Part shown: one piece after another, positions 18,042 to 26,833 of the stretch | How positions within the stretch are numbered: the first letter of the stretch is position 1 | Layout: each line of letters opens with the position of its first letter | From: Actinomycetaceae bacterium | GTDB taxonomy: Bacteria; Actinomycetota; Actinomycetes; Actinomycetales; Actinomycetaceae | Assembly (NCBI GenBank): GCA_030528145.1 | Contig: JAUMZK010000003.1 | Coordinates: forward strand, 1-64,000 | Direction: 5' to 3' | DNA: 64,000 nt | Notes under the pieces: model-generated | The model's input: the letters and a program-made list of their open reading frames with translations, nothing else | Databases searched by the model: none | What the model was told of the DNA's origin: nothing | Made by a program: the position numbers and the translations under genes

Positions 18042-19949
18042 CTAGAGGTCTTTGTTAGTGCGCCGCGCCCTGGCCGCGATCTTAAAACGTTCTTGGGCTG
18101 ATAGAACCACTTTGCGGATACGCACTGATTCTGGAGTAACTTCCACACACTCGTCCTCTGCCGCAAATTCCAAGCTTTCTTCCAGTGTTAAATGGCGCGG
18201 AGAGACCAACCCTTCGAAGGCGTCCGCGTTGGCACTGCGCATGTTCGTCTTCTCTTTTTCTTTGCAGATATTTACGTCCATGTCGTCGCTACGGGAGTTT
18301 TCCCCAACCACTTGCCCTTCGTACACTTCCGAGGTCGGTTCCACCAGGAAGGAACCACGTTCTTGTAACTTAATCATGGCGTAAGGCACCGCCTTACCGG
18401 CACGATCTGAAACCAAGGAACCAGTGAGGCGCCGCTCAATGGACCCTTGCCACGGCGCGTACCCGCACGCAATGGAGTTACTGATGCCAGTGCCCCTAGT
18501 TTCGGTCAAAAACCTGGTGCGAAAACCAATAAGTCCGCGCGCCGGAACTTTATATTCCAAACGAATCCAGCCCGTACCATGGTTCGTCATTGTTTCCATT
18601 TGCCCCTTGCGCGCCGCCATCAGCTGAGTAACGGCACCCAAATGCTCTTCTGGAATATCGATGGTTATCTGCTCCATGGGCTCATAAAGCTTCCCATCAA
18701 TTTCCTTTGTCACCACCTGTGGCTTGCCTACTGTTAATTCAAAACCTTCGCGGCGCATCTGCTCCACTAAAATGGCGAGCGCTAGTTCACCACGCCCCCG
18801 CACCTCCCACGCATCAGGACGTTCAGTCGGTAACACGCGAATAGACACGTTACCAATAAGTTCCCGATCCAAACGGTCCTTCACCTGACGCGCCGTCACC
18901 TTTGCGCCCTTCACGCGCCCTGCCAAAGGCGAAGTATTAATACCGATCGTCAAACTGATAGCCGGGTCGTCAACGGTAATCAGCGGTAACGGACGCGGAT
19001 CTTCCAAATCCACCAAAGATTCCCCGATAGTAATGTCAGGAATCCCCGCAATAGCCACAATATCCCCGGCACTGGCGCTCTCTACCGGAACCCGTTCCAG
19101 TGCTTTAGTAGCCAGCAATTCCGAAATGTGCGCCCTCGTCATTGTGCCGTCGTGACGTACCCACCCCAAAGTATCGCCCTTGTTCAACTGTCCATTATGA
19201 ATGCGCAGCAATGCCAAACGACCCAAGTAAGGGGAGGCGTCAAGGTTAGTGACATGGGCCTGCAAGGGGGCGTCCTCGTCAAAAGAAGGACCCGGAATGC
19301 GGTTTATAATCGTTTCAAAAATGGGCTCCATATCCCCATCGGGCAACTGCCCATCAGCGGGCTGGACCAGCGACGACTTTCCTGCACGCGCAGACGCATA
19401 AACCACGGGCACGTCCAACAAGGCGTCCAAATCGACATCCACGCCCCCACTGACCAAGTCATCGGCCAGATTCAACAGCAAGTCCACAGTTTCTTCACGC
19501 ACCGCAGAAATGCGCGCATCGGGACGATCCACCTTGTTGATAACAATTACCACAGGCAATCCCGCTTCCAAAGCTTTGCGCAGCACAAAACGGGTTTGCG
19601 GCAAAGGTCCCTCAGAGGCATCAACCAGCAACACCACGCCATCCACCATGGACAAGCCGCGTTCGACCTCGCCCCCAAAATCCGCGTGCCCCGGCGTATC
19701 AACAACGTTGATAGTAATCCCGTCAGGGAATTGGTGCGCCGCCGGACCCCGGTACTGCACCGCCGTATTCTTCGCCAGAATAGTAATGCCTTTTTCGCGC
19801 TCTAAATCGCCAGAGTCCATGACCCGCTCTTGCGCGTTAGCGTGCTCCCCAAAAGCCTGCACGTGCCACAACATGGCATCAACTAAAGTAGTTTTTCCGT
19901 GGTCAACGTGGGCCACAATAGCAACGTTACGCAAGTCTTTCCGGATCAT
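18042..19949 (-). CDS. typA: Ribosome-associated GTPase TypA/BipA
   Basis: A 635-residue translation-factor GTPase. The G1 motif AHVDHGKTT (about residue 14), the G2/G3 segments KGITILAKNTAV and DTPGHADFGGEVERGL, and NKVDRPDAR (G4) are intact. Domain II and the TypA-specific C-terminal domain (GRGELALAILVEQMRREGFEL, RGLIGFRTRFLTETRGTG) follow. It binds the 70S ribosome near the EF-G site and aids ribosome assembly or stress adaptation. The gene is monocistronic by spacing. Confidence 0.95.
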   Translation of the reverse strand: MIRKDLRNVAIVAHVDHGKTTLVDAMLWHVQAFGEHANAQERVMDSGDLEREKGITILAKNTAVQYRGPAAHQFPDGITINVVDTPGHADFGGEVERGLSMVDGVVLLVDASEGPLPQTRFVLRKALEAGLPVVIVINKVDRPDARISAVREETVDLLLNLADDLVSGGVDVDLDALLDVPVVYASARAGKSSLVQPADGQLPDGDMEPIFETIINRIPGPSFDEDAPLQAHVTNLDASPYLGRLALLRIHNGQLNKGDTLGWVRHDGTMTRAHISELLATKALERVPVESASAGDIVAIAGIPDITIGESLVDLEDPRPLPLITVDDPAISLTIGINTSPLAGRVKGAKVTARQVKDRLDRELIGNVSIRVLPTERPDAWEVRGRGELALAILVEQMRREGFELTVGKPQVVTKEIDGKLYEPMEQITIDIPEEHLGAVTQLMAARKGQMETMTNHGTGWIRLEYKVPARGLIGFRTRFLTETRGTGISNSIACGYAPWQGSIERRLTGSLVSDRAGKAVPYAMIKLQERGSFLVEPTSEVYEGQVVGENSRSDDMDVNICKEKEKTNMRSANADAFEGLVSPRHLTLEESLEFAAEDECVEVTPESVRIRKVVLSAQERFKIAARARRTNKDL

Positions 19950-20047
19950 AAGTCCCCTTTCCTCCCAAAACTTTAGCGCTCTACCTTGGCATATAGAACC
20001 GGAAATAGCGCGGTATTGGTCACCTTGGATAATCCGAACTACAAATT

Positions 20048-20713
20048 TTAGCGGGATTCGTCCTCACTAAAATCGCCCGTATCCGCACTCGCACGCCCGG
20101 ACTCCAAATCGCGTTCACGCGCTGCCCGCTGCGCAGGCGTCAGCCGCACCCCGTAACGCGGCTCCTCGTCCGCGCCCGCCCCAAAAGCATTAGCTTGAGG
20201 ACGCGGCGCCTCCTCTTTTAGCAAATTACCAGGAGCGCCCGCGAGCGCCCGGCGCGCGCTGATGGCGTCCGCAGATGCAAACACGCAGTAGCGACTGGCG
20301 GCAAGTGAAGTGACAGAGGTGAAATCTTGCCGGTTTTTCTTGCCTAAAATGGCGTGAAAAGCAACATTTACCAGACCGAAGACGAGGGCACAGCTAAGCG
20401 TAATAAAAATGCTCAGTGAAGTTCCGCCTTGGCGGTTGGCGACCATGTACAACATCGACAACATTATGCCCCACCACAGCCCGTTCAATAGACCGCGCAA
20501 AAACACTTTGCTGGCGGTGGCTTTCCCGGTGACCCGCTCGACCATAATGAGGTCTGTGCCTACTATAGTTAATTCGTGTACGGGGTAGTCGTCCTCGGCG
20601 AGGGCGTCCACAGCAGCTTGAGCCTCGGCGTACGTCCGAAAGGAAGCGACTTCGGTACCGGTTGGGACCGGGGATTTTCCTAGGGGCATGCCCCCTAACA
20701 TATTTATCGACAT
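20048..20713 (-). CDS. General-stress (GSP17M-like) membrane protein
   Basis: 221 residues from the ATG at 20713 (MSINMLGGMPLGKSPVPTG). The N-terminal region VASFRTYAEAQAAVDALAEDDYPVHELTIVGTDL matches the general stress protein 17M-like fold, followed by two hydrophobic segments (about 84-105 and 110-130) and a polar, acidic tail ending in DFSEDESR. In actinobacteria such proteins often lie beside the MgtE-N/CBS and Mrp genes, as here, where it is divergent from them. Function is unknown; a membrane-linked stress role is only inferred. Confidence 0.7.
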   Translation of the reverse strand: MSINMLGGMPLGKSPVPTGTEVASFRTYAEAQAAVDALAEDDYPVHELTIVGTDLIMVERVTGKATASKVFLRGLLNGLWWGIMLSMLYMVANRQGGTSLSIFITLSCALVFGLVNVAFHAILGKKNRQDFTSVTSLAASRYCVFASADAISARRALAGAPGNLLKEEAPRPQANAFGAGADEEPRYGVRLTPAQRAARERDLESGRASADTGDFSEDESR

Positions 20714-20763
20714 ACCATAATGGTGCCACATCATCGGTCTACATAAGTTTTGGGGGAGGCGTT

Positions 20764-22071
20764 ATGAGTCCAGTACTTCGCACAGTGAAAACTATTGGGA
20801 GCCGTATTTTTGTGGCTAAGCTGGCGGGCACCCCCGTTTTTGACCCGATTGGGGACCCCCTGGGCAAGGTCTTTGACGTTGTGGTCACTATGAATTATGC
20901 CGGTCCCCCGCGCGCGATCGGTTTGGTAATCGATGTGGGTTCGCTAAGGCGGGTGTTCATGCCACTTTCGCGCGTCACCTCAATCAAGGCGGGCGCTATT
21001 ATCACCACGGGTTTGATGAATTTGCGCCGGTTTTCGCAACGTCCCAGCGAAACGCTCGCGGTGGGCGAAATTTTGGGGCGCATTATTACTTTTCGTGACG
21101 GTTCGGGCCGGGGGCGCATTTCGGATTTGGCAATAGAGCAGGACCGTAACCGCGATTGGTTCATTTCTCAGGTGTTTGTGGAACGAGGTCGACCAGGCAA
21201 GTTTGGTTTTCGCCGTCGGGGTGGGGAAGCCTTGGTGGATCCGGACGAAATAACGGGCCTGAGGGTAAATATTGTGCCGGCTGATACGGAACATTTGCTG
21301 GCGAGTTACGAAGGTATGAAAGCCGCGGACTTGGCTGATTCCTTACACGATTTGCCTGGTGAACGCCGTTTGCAGGTGGCACATCAGCTCAGTGACGATA
21401 GGCTCGCGGACGTCCTCGAAGAATTGGGCGAGGACGACCGGGTGGCTATCGTTTCTTCGCTCACTGCTTCGCGGGCGGCAGACGTGCTAGATGTTATGCA
21501 ACCAGACGATGCGGCCGACCTCGTGGGTGAATTGCCACCTTTGAAAGCAACTCAACTGTTGGGTTTGATGGAACCAGAAGAAGCCAAGGACGTACGGCGT
21601 TTGATGGCTTATGACGAACGCAGTGCGGGCGGTTTGATGACCACCGAACCCGTAATTTTGCCGCCGGATGCGAATGTGGCAACATTGCTGGCACACGTAC
21701 GGCGCAGTGACATTCCTCCGGCTTTAGCGGCAATGGTGTGCGTGGTGCGTCCTCCCCTGGAAACTCCCTCCGGGCCGTTCCTGGGTGTGGTTCACATTCA
21801 AAGAGCGCTGCGCGAACCCCCACAAACCCAACTTGGTGCCATTATTGACGGGGACGTGGAAGGGATTGGACCTGACACCGGCGTTGGCACTATTACGCGC
21901 CTTCTGGCGACTTATAACCTGACCGCGTTACCCGTTGTTGACGAGGACGGTCACCTGCTGGGTGCCGTATCTGTAGACGACGTCCTCGACGTATTATTGC
22001 CAAATGACTGGCGTGGCGCCGACGAACAAGCAACCGACATGACGATGGATAGGGAGCACGCGGATGAATGA
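20764..22071 (+). CDS. Soluble MgtE N-domain/CBS protein with PRC-barrel-like N-terminus
   Basis: 435 residues from the ATG at 20764, preceded by a strong GGGGGAGG ribosome binding site. Two PRC-barrel-like stretches (GTPVFDPIGDPLGKVFDVVV and GRIITFRDGSGRGRISDL) come first. Then comes a superhelical MgtE_N domain (LHDLPGERRLQVAHQLSDDR) and a CBS-domain pair, the second with TALPVVDEDGHLLGAVSVDD. The transmembrane channel of MgtE is absent, so it is not itself a magnesium transporter. It may act as a Mg2+ or nucleotide sensor. The next gene, a DUF1003 membrane protein, overlaps by 8 bases and is the obvious partner. A similar arrangement (Rv1232c/Rv1231c) is known to me from mycobacteria. Confidence 0.8.
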   Translation: MSPVLRTVKTIGSRIFVAKLAGTPVFDPIGDPLGKVFDVVVTMNYAGPPRAIGLVIDVGSLRRVFMPLSRVTSIKAGAIITTGLMNLRRFSQRPSETLAVGEILGRIITFRDGSGRGRISDLAIEQDRNRDWFISQVFVERGRPGKFGFRRRGGEALVDPDEITGLRVNIVPADTEHLLASYEGMKAADLADSLHDLPGERRLQVAHQLSDDRLADVLEELGEDDRVAIVSSLTASRAADVLDVMQPDDAADLVGELPPLKATQLLGLMEPEEAKDVRRLMAYDERSAGGLMTTEPVILPPDANVATLLAHVRRSDIPPALAAMVCVVRPPLETPSGPFLGVVHIQRALREPPQTQLGAIIDGDVEGIGPDTGVGTITRLLATYNLTALPVVDEDGHLLGAVSVDDVLDVLLPNDWRGADEQATDMTMDREHADE

Positions 22072-22624
22072 ACGCTTAGACACGCCTTCGCGCGCTGGTT
22101 CCCGCCTGGGGCGGCTGATTCACCGGGACCGCAGACGCAGCCCAGGGGGAGATTCGGAGGCTTTCGGGCGGGCTGCCGAAGCCATCGCCCGCTTCTTTGG
22201 CACCCCCAAATTCCTGTTTTGGATGACTATTTTTGTGGCCGCCTGGATTATTGCCAACGTGGTGTTGGCACGCACGCAAGGCTTGTCACCTTTTGATCCC
22301 TATCCGTTTATTTTGTTGAATTTGGCTTTTAGCACCCAAGCGTCCTATTCCGCCCCCCTGCTGTTGTTAGCGCAAAACCGCCAAGACAACCGCGACAGGG
22401 TATTGGCTGAACAAGACCGCCGACATGCCGAACAATCGCGCGCTGATACCGAATACCTCACCCGCGAAATCGCGGCGTTGCGTATTGCCATGTCGGAAAT
22501 GGCTACTCGTGACTTTGTAAAATCGGAACTGCGCACCGCCCTCGAAGAGCTTTTAGAAAAACTGAGCGAAGACGAAGCTACCCCCACCAAATCTGACTTT
22601 CACGGAGGCGATAGTTACGATTGA
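22064..22624 (+). CDS. DUF1003 membrane protein
   Basis: 186 residues. Two hydrophobic segments (about 49-68 and 80-102) contain the DUF1003 pattern FWMTIFVAAWIIANV, DPYPFILLNLAFSTQASYSAP and LLAQNRQ. A charged coiled-coil-like helix (QDRRHAEQSRADTEYLTREI) follows in the cytoplasm. Overlap of 8 bases with the MgtE_N/CBS gene implies translational coupling and a shared complex, possibly a regulated membrane component. No biochemical function is established for the family that I can cite. Confidence 0.82.
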   Translation: MNERLDTPSRAGSRLGRLIHRDRRRSPGGDSEAFGRAAEAIARFFGTPKFLFWMTIFVAAWIIANVVLARTQGLSPFDPYPFILLNLAFSTQASYSAPLLLLAQNRQDNRDRVLAEQDRRHAEQSRADTEYLTREIAALRIAMSEMATRDFVKSELRTALEELLEKLSEDEATPTKSDFHGGDSYD

Positions 22625-22627
22625 GGC

Positions 22628-23740
22628 ATGACCGAAATAGCGAAAGACAAAGTTGAGGAAGCCCTTACACAGGTAATTGATCCGGAAATTCGCCGTCCTA
22701 TCACCGATCTAGGAATGGTTCGTTCCATAGATATCGACGGTGGCAACGTGACCGTAGGAGTCGACCTCACAGTCGCGGGATGTCCCCTGAAAACTACCAT
22801 CGAAAAAGATGTAAAAGCCGCCATAGGACAGCTGCCAGGAGTCACTTCCGTAAACGTACAAATGGGTGTTATGTCTGACGAACAACGAAAGGCGTTGCGT
22901 CAACATTTGCGGGGTAACGAACGGGAAATTCCTTTTGCAAACCCGGATACGCTGACGCGCGTAATTGCTATAACCTCTGGTAAAGGTGGCGTTGGAAAGT
23001 CCTCGATGACTGCGAACTTGGCTGTCGCCCTCGCCGAAAAAGGTTTGAAAGTTGGCGTCGTAGATGCCGATATTTACGGTTTTTCCATTCCCCGCATGTT
23101 AGGTGTGGATACTGCCCCAACAATGATCGAGGACATGATTATTCCGCCAGTGGCGCACGGGGTCAAGGTTATTTCCATTGGCATGTTTGTGCCGGATGGG
23201 CAAGCCGTGGTGTGGCGCGGTCCCATGCTGCACCGGGCTATTCAACAATTCTTGGCAGACGTACATTGGGGGGACTTGGACTACTTGCTGTTAGATTTAC
23301 CTCCGGGCACGGGCGACGTAGCTTTGTCGGTGGCACAGTTACTGCCGTCCTCGGAAATTTTATTGGTAACTACCCCCCAAGCGGCTGCCGCAGAAGTTGC
23401 CGAACGGGCCGGTTCTATCGCGTCACAAACTAAACAAAAAGTCATCGGTGTCATTGAAAATATGGCGTATTTGCAGCAAGAGGACGGCACTAAGCTGGAA
23501 ATTTTTGGCTCTGGTGGGGGGGCTATCGTGTGCGACCGTCTCAGTGGCATTTTGGGTTACCAGATCCCATTGGTGGCGCAAATTCCTTTGGATATTTCTT
23601 TGCGCGAGGGCGGCGACACGGGTATTCCCATTGCCTTAGGTACCGGTGGCGCAGCAGAATCCTTAAAGCAACTGGCAGAAAAACTAAATTCACGTTCACG
23701 CGGGCTCGCGGGGCGGAATTTGCCCGTAAGCTTTAACTAA
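22628..23740 (+). CDS. mrp: Mrp/ApbC-type iron-sulfur carrier ATPase
   Basis: 370 residues. An N-terminal MIP18/DUF59 domain (VEEALTQVIDPEIRRPITDLGMV) precedes a ParA-like ATPase with deviant Walker A SGKGGVGKSS, Walker A' VDADIYGFSIP and DLPPGTGDVALS. Family members deliver [4Fe-4S] clusters. The CxxC usually found after ENM in enterobacterial Mrp is absent: the segment reads ENMAYLQQEDGTKLE, as in other actinobacterial homologues I know. The gene lies three bases after DUF1003. An Fe-S carrier is relevant to the ferredoxin and activase in this window, but no direct link is shown. Confidence 0.88.
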   Translation: MTEIAKDKVEEALTQVIDPEIRRPITDLGMVRSIDIDGGNVTVGVDLTVAGCPLKTTIEKDVKAAIGQLPGVTSVNVQMGVMSDEQRKALRQHLRGNEREIPFANPDTLTRVIAITSGKGGVGKSSMTANLAVALAEKGLKVGVVDADIYGFSIPRMLGVDTAPTMIEDMIIPPVAHGVKVISIGMFVPDGQAVVWRGPMLHRAIQQFLADVHWGDLDYLLLDLPPGTGDVALSVAQLLPSSEILLVTTPQAAAAEVAERAGSIASQTKQKVIGVIENMAYLQQEDGTKLEIFGSGGGAIVCDRLSGILGYQIPLVAQIPLDISLREGGDTGIPIALGTGGAAESLKQLAEKLNSRSRGLAGRNLPVSFN

Positions 23741-23764
23741 AGTTTTAGCGAAAAGGTGGAAACT

Positions 23765-24397
23765 ATGAGCGAAGATAAAGCCGGATCATGGGTTTACGCA
23801 GAAGAATCTGCGGCAACTGACGAACATATTCAACGGGCTTTCGCTTGTGGTGTTGAGCTGGGGGCTGCCCCCGTTTCTGCCGGTACGGGGGCGGCGCTGC
23901 GGGCGCTTGCCGGGGCGGTAGGGGCACGGGTCGTCCTCGAAATAGGCACAGGAGTAGGCGCGTCCGGGCTGTACTTGTTGGAAGGAATGGCTGCAGAAGG
24001 GGTCCTCACCAGTATAGATATTGAAGCAGAATTCCACCGCCACGCCCGCCAGTTCTTCCGTGCCGCCGGCATCCCCAGCCAACGCACCCGCCTTATCACG
24101 GGACGTTCCACCGAAGTGCTGCCGCGCATGGCCGCTGGCGCCTACGATATGGTTGTCATTGACGCGGGCGCGACGAATGTGGATACCCATATTGGTTTTG
24201 CGAAAAAGTTGGTGCGCCCAGGGGGCGTGGTCGCCCTCATACATGCTTTATGGCACGACAAAGTTCCGGACCCCGCCAGAAGGGATCCGGAAACAGTGGC
24301 AATGCGCGAAGCGCTACGCCTGCTAGCCGACCGCGAACAGTGGATTCGCGCAATTCTGCCGGTCGGCGATGGGCTGGCAGTCGCGATTAGTCGCTGA
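23765..24397 (+). CDS. SAM-dependent O-methyltransferase family 3
   Basis: 210 residues from ATG 23765. The SAM-binding motif VVLEIGTGVGASGLYLLEGM, acidic loop TSIDIEAEFHRHARQFF, and DMVVIDAGATNVDTHIGFA match the caffeoyl-CoA O-methyltransferase-like group represented by mycobacterial Rv1220c. The natural substrate of this group in bacteria is unknown. It follows mrp by 24 bases and is likely in the same transcript. In mycobacteria the homologous gene sits next to sigE; no sigma factor is present here. Confidence 0.82.
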   Translation: MSEDKAGSWVYAEESAATDEHIQRAFACGVELGAAPVSAGTGAALRALAGAVGARVVLEIGTGVGASGLYLLEGMAAEGVLTSIDIEAEFHRHARQFFRAAGIPSQRTRLITGRSTEVLPRMAAGAYDMVVIDAGATNVDTHIGFAKKLVRPGGVVALIHALWHDKVPDPARRDPETVAMREALRLLADREQWIRAILPVGDGLAVAISR

Positions 24398-24399
24398 TT

Positions 24400-24561
24400 T
24401 TAGAGTTTTTCCAGCTGCTCGCGCAGCGTCTCGGCTTCTTCGGCTGATAGTTCCACAACTAAGCGCCCCCCGCCCTCAAGCGGAACACGCATAATAATAG
24501 AACGACCTTCCCTGACTACTTCCAGAGGACCATCACCGGTACGGGGCTTCATTGCGGCCAT
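24400..24561 (-). CDS. DUF3117 small protein
   Basis: A 53-residue conserved actinobacterial protein. It starts MAAMKPRTGDGPLEVVREGR, continues with IIMRVPLEGGGRLVVELS and ends in a helix (AEEAETLREQLEKL). The ATG at 24561 has an AGGTG ribosome binding site. The stop at 24400 lies two bases past the convergent methyltransferase stop. The Rv1211-like family is widespread in Actinobacteria and has no known function. This short gene is a useful phylum marker. Confidence 0.9.
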   Translation of the reverse strand: MAAMKPRTGDGPLEVVREGRSIIMRVPLEGGGRLVVELSAEEAETLREQLEKL

Positions 24562-24636
24562 CGTTCACCTCACGTTTCCAATAGTTATGTGACGATTCTA
24601 CCAAATGCCGCCTACCAGACCCCAAAAACCGGAAAA

Positions 24637-25362
24637 TTAGCAGGCTTGACACACGGCTTCCACAGCTTCAGCGGCGGTGTCCACCACTTGCAATAACTCA
24701 GTGTCGCTGCCAGAAATGGTCCCAGCTTCTAACAATGTTCCGTGCATCCACTGCACCAGCGGCGCCCAATATTTTTTGCCCACTAGTACCAGCGGAAAAC
24801 GCCCAATTTTGCGGGTTTGCACCAAAGTTATGGCTTCAAAAAGCTCATCCAAAGTGCCAAATCCGCCAGGCATGACGATGAAACCTGACGCATATTTGAC
24901 AAACATTGTTTTGCGCACAAAGAAATAGCGGAAGTCAATACCCAGGTTCACGTACTCATTCATTGACTGTTCGTGGGGCAACTCAATACCCAACCCCACT
25001 GACGTTCCTCCGGCGAGGGCGGCACCCCGGTTCACGGCTTCCATTGCGCCAGGCCCACCCCCGGTTATCACGGCTAATCCGCGCCCAGCCAGCAGGCGCC
25101 CTATTTCTTCGGCTAAAACATAGTATTCGTCCTCAGGAGAAAGCCGGGCGGAACCGAAAACAGAAACAGCTGGCCCTAGTTCCGCCAAAGCCCCAAATCC
25201 TTCCACAAATTCTGCTTGGATGCGCAGGACACGCCACGGATCGTTGTGTAACCAGTCAGGGTTATCGTCAGCGCGCAGCAGATTTGCGTCAGTGGTGTGC
25301 GCAGGAATCATGTGTCCACGCAGTGTCACGGGACCTTTGCGGTAACTGGGTTTTTCTTTCAC
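24637..25362 (-). CDS. LOG-family nucleotide phosphoribohydrolase
   Basis: A 241-residue Rossmann-like protein with both LOG signatures: GGGPGAMEAVNRGA (about residue 101) and PGGFGTLDELFEAITLVQT (about 165). LOG enzymes release nucleobases from cytokinin riboside monophosphates or AMP; in bacteria the true substrate is often unclear. The N-terminal 45 residues (including DDNPDWLHNDPWRVLRIQAEFVEGF) match the longer actinobacterial form (Rv1205-like subgroup). The start codon appears to be GTG at 25362, preceded by an A-rich sequence with a weak AAAGAAAG site. Confidence 0.85.
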   Translation of the reverse strand: MKEKPSYRKGPVTLRGHMIPAHTTDANLLRADDNPDWLHNDPWRVLRIQAEFVEGFGALAELGPAVSVFGSARLSPEDEYYVLAEEIGRLLAGRGLAVITGGGPGAMEAVNRGAALAGGTSVGLGIELPHEQSMNEYVNLGIDFRYFFVRKTMFVKYASGFIVMPGGFGTLDELFEAITLVQTRKIGRFPLVLVGKKYWAPLVQWMHGTLLEAGTISGSDTELLQVVDTAAEAVEAVCQAC

Positions 25363-25402
25363 GGTATTTCTTTCTTTATGTTTTGGGACGAGGGCGGTGG
25401 GT

Positions 25403-26824
25403 TTAGCTGCGTAGGGAACGCGCCACTTCCGCTACCGTCCCAGATAATGATGGATAGACGGTAAACGCACCGGAAATTTCGTCTACGCTCAGCCGCTTCG
25501 TAATAGCCAAAGTGATGGTGAATATTAGTTCACTGGCACGCGGTCCCACTATCACGCCACCCAGTATTTCTTTGCTTTCGCGCAAACACAGTAGTTTCAC
25601 GAAACCTTCTGTAATGCCCTGCATTTTGGCGCGAGGATTACGCGAAAGGGGCAGTTTTTCTACCTTATATGCCAGCCCTTTGGCGGTAGCCGCAGCTTCG
25701 GAAAGACCGACCGTGGCGACCTCGGGAATAGTAAAAATAGTGGCCGCCATTTTCCGCAAATCGAGCGGTTCTACAGCGTCCCCGAGGGCGTGCATTACAG
25801 CAGTACGACCTTGCTTCGCGGCTACGGACGCCAAGGGCAAAGATGCCGTACAGTCTCCCGCTGCGTATACCCCAAAAGCGCTGGTACGGCTCATGGGATC
25901 AACCAGTATTTTGCCGTTTTTATCGGTTTGCACGCCGGCTTCGGCTAACCCCAAATCGGTAGTGTTAGGTATCGCTCCCACTGCCACTAGGCAGTGAGTG
26001 CCGGATATTTCGCGTCCGTCCTCTAAAGTCACCACTACCCCATTTGGAACAGTTTTCACTGCGGCAGCGCGGGCGCGCGAGAGCACTTTCATACCGCGCC
26101 TGGTGAAAGTTTTTTCTACGAGGGCGGCCGCGTCCTGGTCTTCTCCGGGTAGCAGTTGATCTCGCGAAGATATTAGCGTTACCTCAGATCCTAAAACCTG
26201 GTAGGCGCCAGCAAATTCGGCACCGGTCACGCCCGAGCCCACAACTATTAGGCGTGGCGGGATTTCCTTGAGGTTATAAAGTTGTTTCCACGTGAAAATG
26301 CGCTCACCGTCTGGCTGCATTGTGTGCAATTCGCGCGGGCGTGCCCCCGTTGCCACAATCACCACGTCCGCTACCAGCCAGGTGGCAGTTCCGTCATTCT
26401 TGTGGACTTGAATTTCGCGCGAACCGTCCTCGTTGAATTTGCCAGTAAGACGCCCTCTACCAGCAATAATATTTACACCCGCCGAGCGCAGCGCCGCCTG
26501 AATGTCAGCGGACTGCTGCGATGCTAGTTGGCGAACCCGGTTATTGACCGCATTCATATTCACCTGAGGATGACTGCCCCCAATTTCAATTCCCAGGTAG
26601 CGCGCCTGCTCGGTCGCAGATAACCATTCCGCGGTAGCTATCAGGGTTTTTGAAGGGACCACGTCCGTCAGTACTGCTGAACCCCCTAAACCGTTGTGTT
26701 CGATAACGGTTACGTGGGCACCCAAGCGGGCGGCCACAGTCGCGGCTTCGTAGCCCCCTGGACCGCCCCCAATGATTACTACCCTGGCGGCTTTTCGCAC
26801 AATTTCGCTCCCTGCCTGATTCAT
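25403..26824 (-). CDS. lpdA: NAD(P)H-quinone dehydrogenase, LpdA type
   Basis: A 473-residue flavoprotein disulfide reductase-like protein. FAD-binding GGGPGGYEAATVAARLG is at the N-terminus, NAD-binding GSGVTGAEFAGAYQVLG in the middle, and YAAGDCTASLPLASVAA further on. The dithiol CxxxxC of true dihydrolipoamide dehydrogenases is replaced: GLGGSAVLTDVVPSKTLIATAEW. This is the hallmark of the mycobacterial LpdA (Rv3303c) quinone reductase subgroup. It therefore should transfer electrons from NAD(P)H to quinones rather than lipoamide. Confidence 0.85.
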   Translation of the reverse strand: MNQAGSEIVRKAARVVIIGGGPGGYEAATVAARLGAHVTVIEHNGLGGSAVLTDVVPSKTLIATAEWLSATEQARYLGIEIGGSHPQVNMNAVNNRVRQLASQQSADIQAALRSAGVNIIAGRGRLTGKFNEDGSREIQVHKNDGTATWLVADVVIVATGARPRELHTMQPDGERIFTWKQLYNLKEIPPRLIVVGSGVTGAEFAGAYQVLGSEVTLISSRDQLLPGEDQDAAALVEKTFTRRGMKVLSRARAAAVKTVPNGVVVTLEDGREISGTHCLVAVGAIPNTTDLGLAEAGVQTDKNGKILVDPMSRTSAFGVYAAGDCTASLPLASVAAKQGRTAVMHALGDAVEPLDLRKMAATIFTIPEVATVGLSEAAATAKGLAYKVEKLPLSRNPRAKMQGITEGFVKLLCLRESKEILGGVIVGPRASELIFTITLAITKRLSVDEISGAFTVYPSLSGTVAEVARSLRS

Positions 26825-26833
26825 TTTTGCCCC

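Noticed and set aside
25403..26824. Dihydrolipoamide dehydrogenase
   Set aside because: The redox CxxxxC is replaced by GSAVLTDVV, which fits LpdA-type quinone reductases.
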